DNA from: Vulcanimicrobiota bacterium
Lineage (GTDB): Bacteria > Vulcanimicrobiota > Xenobia > Xenobiales > JADMJV01
NCBI GenBank assembly: GCA_017307785.1
Contig: JAFKGI010000035.1
Span: 1 to 64,000, forward strand
Length of the DNA: 64,000 bases
Direction of reading: 5' to 3'
A program made the translations under genes and the position numbers. The first letter of the stretch is position 1. Each line of letters begins with the position of its first letter. This document shows positions 58,321 to 64,000 of this stretch, piece by piece. Under the pieces are notes generated by a model, which worked only from the letters and a program-made list of their open reading frames with translations, was not told where the DNA came from and did not search any database.

Positions 58321-59193
58321 ATGGATTTTTCCTTTGCAGCCACCGATGGTTATGAATTAGCGGGCAGCTGGTTTGCGGCCGAGACTCCTCGCGGGGCGGT
58401 GCTGATCAGCGCCGGAACGGGGATTCGACGGCGGTTTTATACGCGACTGGCCACTTTTCTGGCCGGTCGCGGCTTTTCGGTGATGACCTACGACTATCGA
58501 GGCATCGGCGACTCGCTGCGGGGCGGACTGCGGGGCCTCAAGGCGGACAAGCTGACCTGGGCCGAGCGGGATATGCCGGCGGCCTGGGCCGAGTTGCGAC
58601 GACGTTCGGGCGAGGTGCCGGTCTACTGGTTGGGCCACTCGCTGGGTGGCCAGATGCCTGGACTGGTCGAAGGCATCGAAAAGGCGGCGGCCGTCTGCTC
58701 GGTAGGGGCCGGAGTGGGCATCTGGTGGAAAATGCTCAAGCCTTACCGCTGGTTCTGTGTCTTCGTCTGGTATGTCTACATGCCGTTGATGACGGCTTTG
58801 CTGGGCTACGCTCCGGCCCGCATGATCCGTCAGGGCCAGGATTTGCCCAAAGGAGTGGCCCTGCAGTGGTCGTTGTGGTGCCGCTCCAAGGACTATTTCG
58901 GCAAATACTTGGGATCGACCAGGTTGGGCCGCATGGCGGCCCTGCGAAAGCCCTGGTGGGCGGTGGGATTTACCGACGACCCGATCGCCAACTGGCAAAC
59001 CATTCCCCACATGATGCGGTTTTATCCGGGTGCTCGGGCCACTGTGGACATGTACACGCCCGCCGAATTGGGCCTGAAGGAAGTGGGTCATCACGGGTTT
59101 TTTCGCCCGGGTTGCGAAGCGCTCTGGGAACGGTTGGTGAGTTTTTATGAGAACGCTGGGAAGCCAGAATCGAGCGACTCCGGAAAAGCGTAG
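58321..59193 (+). CDS. Alpha/beta hydrolase
   Basis: This 290-residue protein has the serine-hydrolase fold: oxyanion region ISAGTGIRRRFY, TYDYRGIGDS, the nucleophile elbow LGHSLGGQ, and an acid-His end (VDMYTPAELG; EVGHHGFFRP). Two hydrophobic stretches (WFCVFVWYVYMPLMTALLG) suggest membrane association or a lid. The substrate is unknown. ATG 58321 is placed by the promoter; the gene overlaps the TetR gene by 47 nt, so the regulator probably controls this transcription unit. Confidence 0.85.
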   Translation: MDFSFAATDGYELAGSWFAAETPRGAVLISAGTGIRRRFYTRLATFLAGRGFSVMTYDYRGIGDSLRGGLRGLKADKLTWAERDMPAAWAELRRRSGEVPVYWLGHSLGGQMPGLVEGIEKAAAVCSVGAGVGIWWKMLKPYRWFCVFVWYVYMPLMTALLGYAPARMIRQGQDLPKGVALQWSLWCRSKDYFGKYLGSTRLGRMAALRKPWWAVGFTDDPIANWQTIPHMMRFYPGARATVDMYTPAELGLKEVGHHGFFRPGCEALWERLVSFYENAGKPESSDSGKA

Positions 59194-59740
59194 TCGCATT
59201 TTGCAGACGGCTCTGGAGTTGTTCCTGTCGTCGGGGCTGAGCGGCACGACTCTGGACCAAATCTGCACGGCCTGTGAAATCAGTCGCAGCTCCTTTTATC
59301 ACCAGTTTCCCTCCAAGGAGGCGGTGGCGGTGGCTCTGTATTCGGAGGCAATTGCGGAGATTCACGGGGGTATTCGTTCTTCTCTGGCGGCCTCGTTGCG
59401 GGCGGGCCTGGAAGGGATGTTGGGGGCCTACCTGGATTGGTTCGAGCACAATCCGCGCCGGGGAGCCTTCGTTTGGAAAGTGATGGCCAGCGAGCTCATG
59501 ACCGAGCACATCGCGGCCGTGTCCGAACAGCAGCGGTTGTTTCATGAAGAGGTCATCCAGTGGCTGGAGCCGTTTGTGCGACGCGGAGAAGCGCGGCGAT
59601 TGAGTCCGGCCGTGCTGGTGGCGCTGGTCATCGGACCGGCCCGGGACTTTGTGCGTTCCGGAGGGGGAGACTTCCACGAGGCCAGAGTGGAGTTCTCGCG
59701 TGCCGCCTATGGGGTGATTGCGGTACCTGCTGCTTCCTGA
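59147..59740 (+). CDS. TetR family transcription regulator
   Basis: This 197-residue protein starts within the upstream hydrolase gene (47-nt overlap). The N-terminal HTH is clear: RSRILQTALELFLSSGLSGT, TLDQICTACEISRSSFYHQF and SKEAVAVAL. The C-terminal ligand domain (about 65-197) matches no specific subfamily. It probably represses the hydrolase/MFS genes. The next gene's promoter (TACAAT) follows its stop. Confidence 0.9.
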   Translation: MRTLGSQNRATPEKRSRILQTALELFLSSGLSGTTLDQICTACEISRSSFYHQFPSKEAVAVALYSEAIAEIHGGIRSSLAASLRAGLEGMLGAYLDWFEHNPRRGAFVWKVMASELMTEHIAAVSEQQRLFHEEVIQWLEPFVRRGEARRLSPAVLVALVIGPARDFVRSGGGDFHEARVEFSRAAYGVIAVPAAS

Positions 59741-59785
59741 GGGGTGTGCTTACAATGGGGAGAGCACATGTTCGTGGAGGAAGTT

Positions 59786-60286
59786 ATGGGAAAAATCGTA
59801 TCGGCTGTTTATGACAATCGCGCCACCGCGCTGGCCGCCACCGAAGGGTTGCTGGCGGCGGGCTTCGGCGAAGGCGACATCAGCGTGCTGATGTCAGATG
59901 CGACCCAGGGTCGCGAATTCAATGTGAACGTGACCACCAAAGCACCCGAAGGCGCCAGCCTGGGCGCCGCCGCCGGCGGTGTGTTGGGGGCCATCGTGTG
60001 CACGCTGGTGGCGCTGGGCGACTTGGTGATTCCAGGCATCAGTCTGGTGGCGGCCGGACCCATCGTGGCGGCGCTGGCCGGTGCGGGCGCGGGCGGCACT
60101 CTGGGCGGCTTGATCGGCGCCATGGTGGGCTGGGGCATTCCCGAGCACGAAGCCAAGCTGATGGCCGAGCGTGTGGCTCAGGGCGGCATCCTGGTGGGCG
60201 TCTTGACCCACTCGGACCGCGCCAAGACGGCTCGTGAGGTGATGCGCTCTTGCGGCGGCACCCACGTCCGTGCTACAGCTGGGTAA
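59786..60286 (+). CDS. Small protein with Gly-rich membrane-like segment (general stress 17M/YflT-like)
   Basis: This 166-residue protein begins MGKIVSAVYDNRATALAATEGLLAAGF, quoted in part: an N-terminal YflT/heat-induced stress domain (KIVSAVYDNRATA, DISVLMSD), a central Gly-rich hydrophobic region (LGAAAGGVLGAIVCTLVAL, GAGAGGTLGGLIGAMVG) and a C-terminal domain that binds nothing known. GGAGG is 5 nt before ATG 59786, while in-frame ATGs at 59744 and 59768 have poor sites. TACAAT (about 59750) is a likely -10 box. It resembles stress-response proteins, but function is not established. It shares TAATG with the next gene. Confidence 0.75.
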   Translation: MGKIVSAVYDNRATALAATEGLLAAGFGEGDISVLMSDATQGREFNVNVTTKAPEGASLGAAAGGVLGAIVCTLVALGDLVIPGISLVAAGPIVAALAGAGAGGTLGGLIGAMVGWGIPEHEAKLMAERVAQGGILVGVLTHSDRAKTAREVMRSCGGTHVRATAG

Positions 60287-60678
60287 TGAAGTCAGGGATT
60301 ACCTACACTTTTCATCACACCGGAATTCCCACCGATCAGAAGCGCGAAGGCGAAACCTACGCCGCTTCTGTTCGCATGTACACCAGTGACAACGGAGGCT
60401 CTTTCCGCATCCAGTGGCACCGTTTCGAGGAAGGCTCGTCGCTGCACCCGCTGATCCGGACTTTGCCCCACGTGGCTTTCAAAGTCGACGATCTGCAGGC
60501 TGCTATCGAGGGTGAAGAACTGCTGTTAGGTCCCTATGAGCCGCTGGATGGCTTTTTCGTGGCCATGATCAACGATGGCGGGGTGCCCGTGGAGTTGATT
60601 CAGACTGCGCTTACGGATGAGGAGATCTGGGCGCGGGCTCGGCTTGGCCAGGGCTCGCTCTATCGAGAAGGCGGATGA
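60286..60678 (+). CDS. VOC/glyoxalase-like protein
   Basis: This 130-residue protein begins MKSGITYTFHHTGIPTDQKR, quoted in part: FHHTGIPT and VPVELIQ at the ends match vicinal oxygen chelate (VOC) domains, with metal-site His/Glu positions. It is a single VOC unit, so it probably dimerises to form the site; substrate unknown. The start ATG overlaps the previous stop by one base (TAATG). The 3' end overlaps the convergent DUF2809-like gene by 68 nt. Confidence 0.72.
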   Translation: MKSGITYTFHHTGIPTDQKREGETYAASVRMYTSDNGGSFRIQWHRFEEGSSLHPLIRTLPHVAFKVDDLQAAIEGEELLLGPYEPLDGFFVAMINDGGVPVELIQTALTDEEIWARARLGQGSLYREGG

Positions 60679-61003
60679 CCCCGTAGCCTGCCAGGTAAGC
60701 CAGATAGTCGTCCGGTGAGAAGGTGCGACCCAGGATGACGGACAGCCAGGGGTGGCGGTCGGCCCCCAGGTAGGCGGCGAAGTCCACGGCCTGGAGAGTT
60801 TCGATCAGGAAGGCGATGGCCAAGGAAATGTGGGCCATCGTCTTCTTGCTTTTCAGGAACAACGTCTGCAGGGCGGTGTAGACCAGGATGACTACCAGGG
60901 CGTCGCCCACGAAAGGCCGGATGAAACGATCGTGGACCTTGAGGGCGATGAAGACTTCGGTGGCCAGGAGAATCAGGGTGGCCAGGGCGTAATTTCTCCG
61001 CAT
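60611..61003 (-). CDS. DUF2809 family membrane protein
   Basis: This 130-residue protein begins MRRNYALATLILLATEVFIA and has four membrane helices with the DUF2809 signatures FIRPFVGDALVVILVY and ETLQAVDFAAYLG. The family is of unknown function, often linked to other membrane proteins. ATG 61003 overlaps, base for base, the start codon of the divergent hydrolase at 61002, an unusual arrangement. The C-terminus overlaps the VOC gene. Confidence 0.8.
   Translation of the reverse strand: MRRNYALATLILLATEVFIALKVHDRFIRPFVGDALVVILVYTALQTLFLKSKKTMAHISLAIAFLIETLQAVDFAAYLGADRHPWLSVILGRTFSPDDYLAYLAGYGVIRLLDRASPGQAEPAPRSPHP
60990..60995 (+). promoter_or_regulatory. -10 box of a leaderless promoter (YqiA-like hydrolase)
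   Basis: TAATTT is followed by CTCCGC and ATG 61002, which supports that start codon over the nearby ATG 61011. The box lies inside the coding region of the divergent DUF2809 gene. Confidence 0.5.
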
Positions 61004-61448
61004 GCGTAAGATGTTTCTCCACGGACTTGAATCTTCCAGCCAGGGGCGCAAAGCAAAGGTATTGGCCGCGATGGGCTGGGAAACACCGGACTTTACGGGA
61101 GACCTGGCGCAGCGAATGGCTCAACTGGCCCCGCTGCTAGGTGAGGACCCCTGCTTGTTGGTAGGGTCGAGTTTCGGTGGACTGATGGCCGCTCTCTGGG
61201 CCGTGCGGCATCCGTCGCTGGTCTCGCGCCTGGTTTTGTTGGCACCGGCCCTGCACCGTCCCGAGTTTGTCTGCCGCGAGCCGGTCCACGTGCCCACCGT
61301 GCTGATTCACGGAGTGCGCGATACGATTGTGCCTCATCAGTTGGTGGCCGAGCGGGCGGGAGAGGCGTTTCTGGATTTACGGGTTGCCTGGGTCGAGGAC
61401 GGTCATCGCCTCGAGGAGACCGACTGGCTCAGTATTGCTTGTATTTGA
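61002..61448 (+). CDS. Small alpha/beta hydrolase (YqiA/UPF0227-like esterase)
   Basis: This 148-residue protein starts MRKMFLHGLESSSQGRKAKV; HGxxSS and the nucleophile elbow VGSSFGGLMA match YqiA-type esterases. His near the C-terminus (DGHRLEE) and Asp in HGVRDTIVP complete a plausible triad. It may act on short-chain esters. The leaderless promoter supports ATG 61002. The 3' end overlaps the desaturase gene by 20 nt. Confidence 0.85.
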   Translation: MRKMFLHGLESSSQGRKAKVLAAMGWETPDFTGDLAQRMAQLAPLLGEDPCLLVGSSFGGLMAALWAVRHPSLVSRLVLLAPALHRPEFVCREPVHVPTVLIHGVRDTIVPHQLVAERAGEAFLDLRVAWVEDGHRLEETDWLSIACI

Positions 61449-62391
61449 GTCTGCGCACGATGCGGGAATACAGGCTGATTTCCTGATCGAAGAGGAAGCG
61501 GAAAAAGAGGCCCGTCAGTGAGGAGTGGGTGTTGAGGTCTTCGTAGAACTCGGGAGCGCGGCGCTTGACTTCGGGCAGCAGGTTCCAGGGCACGGACGGG
61601 AAGTCGTGGTGCTCGTTGTGGTAGCCGATGTTGAGGTTGATGATGTTCATCGGGCCGTAGTAGCTGTAGGTTTCCTGGTGGTCGTCGAGGACCAGCCAGT
61701 GCTCCTGCACCCAGCGAGCGCCCAGGGGATGGGGGCCGACCGAGAACCAGAAACTGGCGATCAGATAGACGATGGCTTTGGGGCCCATCAGCGCGTAAAT
61801 CAGGGCGGTGAAGGCGATCTGCACGGCCCAGTTCATTTTGATGCGCTTGTCGAACTTGCGAGTGTCCTGGATGCGCGGGGTGCGCAGCGCCTGGAAGATG
61901 GGGAAAAAGCTGAGCCAGAAAAGCTTGCCCAGGCTGTAGCTGCCGATCAGGCGAGCTTCCCATTTGCCGGGGATGTCGGCGTCGTGCTCCTCCACTCCCA
62001 GGAAGGAATGGTGTTTGGAGTGATAGAGCCGAAAGGGTAGGGCGGTGGGGAAAATGGTGGGCAGGTTGGCCACCAGGCCGGCAAAGAGATTCTGATTGGT
62101 GGTGCGGAAGATCAGATTGTGACCGGCTTCGTGGATGCACACGAAGAGACTGTGAGAGGCGTAGGCGCCGACCAGATAGGCGCAGGCCATGATCTGCCAG
62201 GTGGGGGCGGCTTTGAGGTGCCAGGCCATCACCACTTGTAGCAATACGCAACCCAGAATGACCGCAAAGGTCCAGGGGTTTTTCTTGCCGAGCAGCTCAC
62301 GGATTTCCGGATGAGCTTTGAGAATGACCGGAGCCCTTTGATGATGAGGAATCTGGTCGTAGGTGTATTTCTGAAAGTCTGTAGGGGTCAC
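61429..62391 (-). CDS. Membrane fatty acid desaturase, dihydroceramide Delta4-desaturase (DES1)-like
   Basis: This 320-residue protein starts at GTG 62391 and has four to six membrane helices and the three desaturase His boxes: CIHEAGHNLIF, YHSKHHSFLG and GYHNEHHDFPS, which bind the di-iron centre. The opening KYTYDQIPHHQRAPVILKAH and the DIPGKWEAR block are close to eukaryotic DEGS/DES1 enzymes that put a trans-4 double bond into dihydroceramide. In bacteria this suggests sphingolipid or modified-lipid synthesis, but no serine palmitoyltransferase is in the window. It is 36 nt downstream of a kinase-propeller gene. Confidence 0.87.
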   Translation of the reverse strand: MTPTDFQKYTYDQIPHHQRAPVILKAHPEIRELLGKKNPWTFAVILGCVLLQVVMAWHLKAAPTWQIMACAYLVGAYASHSLFVCIHEAGHNLIFRTTNQNLFAGLVANLPTIFPTALPFRLYHSKHHSFLGVEEHDADIPGKWEARLIGSYSLGKLFWLSFFPIFQALRTPRIQDTRKFDKRIKMNWAVQIAFTALIYALMGPKAIVYLIASFWFSVGPHPLGARWVQEHWLVLDDHQETYSYYGPMNIINLNIGYHNEHHDFPSVPWNLLPEVKRRAPEFYEDLNTHSSLTGLFFRFLFDQEISLYSRIVRRLKYKQY

Positions 62392-62427
62392 GTTTTTAGG
62401 GTGCCTTGCCGTCGCGAAACTTCCTGC

Positions 62428-63855
62428 TTACTCCACTTGCAAGAGGTAGATCTTGTCGGCGGTGCTCACGGCTAATTCGTCCTTGAGGGCAGACGAGAGA
62501 ATCGGAGCGGGCAGGTCGACCTGCAGCAGTTGCTGACCCTGGCGATAGTCCCACAGGCTGACCTGCTGATCGTGAATGGCGATGAGGTGGCGGTCGCTCA
62601 GGTGGATTTGTTTGGTCGGTCCGGTGTGGATTTGAGTCAGGCGCTGGCCGGTTTCGGCCTGCAGCAGGACCACTCCGGTTTTCTGGACGGCGAAGAGAAA
62701 GGGGCCGTGGAAAGTCAGGGCGTGACAGGCTTCCGATGACTCCCACAAGGGCGCGCCGCCGCGGTCCCAGACTTTCAGGGCGGGACCTCCGGCGGCTACG
62801 CGCGTGTCGTCGGCGGCACAGAGCAGGTAGCGCCGGCCCCAGCCCGTGGCGAAACGGCGACCGGCTTCGCGCAGCACCAAATGATTGCTGAGCAACAACA
62901 GGTCTTGGGGAAAGAGGGCCAGGTCTTTCAGCTTGAGTTTCTGCTGCGTCCACTGGCCGCGGTCTTTGACCACCAGCTGATCCTTGCAGGCCAGAGCCAG
63001 ACGCTGGCCGGAGCCCACCAGACGGACGGGCTGCAGGTTCTTGCCGAAGCTCTCCCGGGTGTGCAGGTTGGTCAGGGACTGATTGGCCACCCACAGGCCC
63101 TCGTCGTTCCAGGCCAGCAGGCCGCTTTGCGGAAAGCTGCCGGTGCGGCGCAGGCTGACCTCGGCCGGGCGCGGTCTTTCCTTTTTGGGAATGGGTCGGA
63201 GGAACTGGCGGATGGCCTGGACATTCTCTGGACGGTCCTGAGCTTTGAGCTGGGTGAGTTTTTCGATCAGCGGGTTGTTGGTCTTCAGAGGGGTGCCTTT
63301 GCTGAGGCGTTCCCAGGCGGGTGGGGGGTCCTCCCGAGTCTCACAGAAATACAAGGTGGCGCCCAGCGAGTAAAAATCGGAGCGCTGGTCGGTGGTGCCA
63401 TGACCATACTGTTCGGGAGGGGCGTAAAACTCGCTGCCCACCCCTTTGAGCAGCAGTTGGGTGCCTTCGTGAATGCGCTTGGCGATACCCAGATCGAGCA
63501 CTTTGACGGTCTGGTTGGGCAAGATCATGATATTTTCGGGCTTCAGGTCTTTGAGGATGACGTCTTCGCCGTGAAGATACTCCAGCACGTCCAAGAGCTG
63601 CTCCAGCAGACGGTTGGAATCGATGGTCGTGTTGCGCAGCGTGTCCCCTTCGATGAACTCCATGGTCAGCTCGTCGTGCTGGAGGGCGTGGATCTGGGCC
63701 AGGGCCGGGTGCTTGAGGGCGGCCATGAGTTTGGCTTCCTTGTGAAAGGCCGGGATGTCTTGAGGGTTTTTGCATTTCTTGACGGCCACCCACCGTTCCA
63801 GTTCGGGTTGCCAGACTTTGTAGACGACGGCCATACCGCCTTCGCCCAGGATCAT
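62428..63855 (-). CDS. Ser/Thr protein kinase fused to a beta-propeller, with altered HRD motif
   Basis: This 475-residue protein starts at ATG 63855, overlapping the stop of the upstream permease gene (ATGA), and begins directly in the kinase domain (MILGEGGMAVVYKVW). Lys26 (AVKK) and the Asp of DLG (121-123, in place of DFG) are present, but the catalytic loop reads VILKDLKPENIM, so the HRD His and Arg are replaced by Leu and Lys while the Asp remains. From about 260 on it forms a WD40/PQQ-like propeller (repeats such as LLAWNDEGLWVAN, RLALACKDQLVV, HLIAIHDQQVSLWDY). It may phosphorylate or sense the desaturase or the transporter encoded beside it. Confidence 0.85.
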   Translation of the reverse strand: MILGEGGMAVVYKVWQPELERWVAVKKCKNPQDIPAFHKEAKLMAALKHPALAQIHALQHDELTMEFIEGDTLRNTTIDSNRLLEQLLDVLEYLHGEDVILKDLKPENIMILPNQTVKVLDLGIAKRIHEGTQLLLKGVGSEFYAPPEQYGHGTTDQRSDFYSLGATLYFCETREDPPPAWERLSKGTPLKTNNPLIEKLTQLKAQDRPENVQAIRQFLRPIPKKERPRPAEVSLRRTGSFPQSGLLAWNDEGLWVANQSLTNLHTRESFGKNLQPVRLVGSGQRLALACKDQLVVKDRGQWTQQKLKLKDLALFPQDLLLLSNHLVLREAGRRFATGWGRRYLLCAADDTRVAAGGPALKVWDRGGAPLWESSEACHALTFHGPFLFAVQKTGVVLLQAETGQRLTQIHTGPTKQIHLSDRHLIAIHDQQVSLWDYRQGQQLLQVDLPAPILSSALKDELAVSTADKIYLLQVE

Positions 63856-64000
63856 TCGTTGCGTAAGGCCTGGATGGGATCGAGTCGCGAAGCTTTGAGG
63901 GCGGGATAAAACCCGAAGAAAACCCCCACCACCAGCGAGAAGGTGAAGGCCAGGATGACGCTCTGAATCGAGACCACCGGAGGCCACTGGCTGAACTTGG
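63852..64000 (-). CDS. C-terminus of an ABC transporter permease (MacB/FtsX-like), partial
   Basis: The last 49 codons encode one membrane helix and the ending GVFFGFYPALKASRLDPIQA, then LRNE, the characteristic C-terminal motif of MacB/LolC/FtsX-type permeases (PAxKAxxLdPIeALR). The rest lies beyond the window. Its stop overlaps the kinase start by four bases (ATGA), so the kinase and desaturase are probably in the same operon as an export or lipid-handling ABC system. Confidence 0.85.
   Translation of the reverse strand, partial: KFSQWPPVVSIQSVILAFTFSLVVGVFFGFYPALKASRLDPIQALRNE

Noticed and set aside
1..64000. Search for tRNA, rRNA, CRISPR arrays, prophage or a complete transposase gene
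   Set aside because: No cloverleaf-like gene, rRNA stretch, regular repeat-spacer array or transposase/integrase was recognised by reading; a covariance-model scan would be needed to exclude small RNAs.

Overview
The window is a densely coded, high-GC bacterial chromosome fragment with no rRNA, tRNA, CRISPR array or prophage that I can recognise. Lipoproteins with clear lipoboxes, type IV pilus-type genes, many hybrid histidine kinases and two Hanks-type kinases point to a diderm with a large signalling repertoire. No marker gene here fixes the phylum. An uncultivated lineage (for example Eremiobacterota/Vulcanimicrobiota, Armatimonadota or Myxococcota-like) is possible, but this is a guess.

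Layout. 1-6 kb: a CTAG-bounded hairpin repeat array, a caspase-like (clostripain-type) protease, a GFA protein, a glycine-zipper protein followed by an HExxH protein, and an orphan FHIPEP (FlhA/SctV) export-gate protein. 6-20.5 kb: a binding-protein lipoprotein translationally coupled to two hybrid histidine kinases; an overlapping operon of FHA-cyclase, acyl-CoA dehydrogenase and beta-propeller lipoprotein; a PAS histidine kinase. 20.5-34 kb: a tiny Gly-rich membrane peptide, a pentein (arginine-deiminase fold) protein, an AI-2E family permease, a Nudix hydrolase, Pro/Asn-rich proteins, a GH144-like glucanase, a lytic transglycosylase, a B-lectin protein, a signal-less subtilase, a DUF4394 lipoprotein and a TolB-like propeller ended by a small inverted-repeat element. 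34-43 kb: PrpF, EamA exporter with AraC regulator, class II amidotransferase, a REC-SARP/BTAD regulator, deaminase and nitroreductase. 43-49 kb: a GspF/PilC protein, a receptor-like Ser/Thr kinase fused into an operon with two pseudopilins, and a PilX-like beta-helix protein. 49-57 kb: collagen-like protein, CPA2 antiporter, a frameshifted lipoprotein, a HEAT-repeat protein, and a glycine-zipper/calpain (EF-hand) gene pair. 57-64 kb: MFS exporter, alpha/beta hydrolase, TetR, small stress-type proteins, a dihydroceramide-desaturase-like enzyme, a kinase-propeller and the tail of an ABC permease.

The most striking theme is a set of proteins without Sec signals that begin M-[K/Q/R/N]-I-x, resembling the N-termini of type III effectors such as YopE (MKISSF) and ExoS (MHIQSL). 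They include a caspase-like protease, a Ca-binding calpain, a subtilase, a pentein deiminase and three glycine-zipper membrane proteins. In three places a glycine-zipper segment is fused to, or sits directly upstream of, a protease. Together with the FHIPEP gene this suggests a secreted, host- or prey-directed protease arsenal, which is an inference.

Expression signals are also distinctive. At least ten genes have a TAnnnT -10 box exactly 6 nt before the start codon, which implies leaderless mRNAs. Neighbouring genes are often linked by ATGA/GTGA overlaps, and convergent genes share TTAA, TTAG or CTAA stops.
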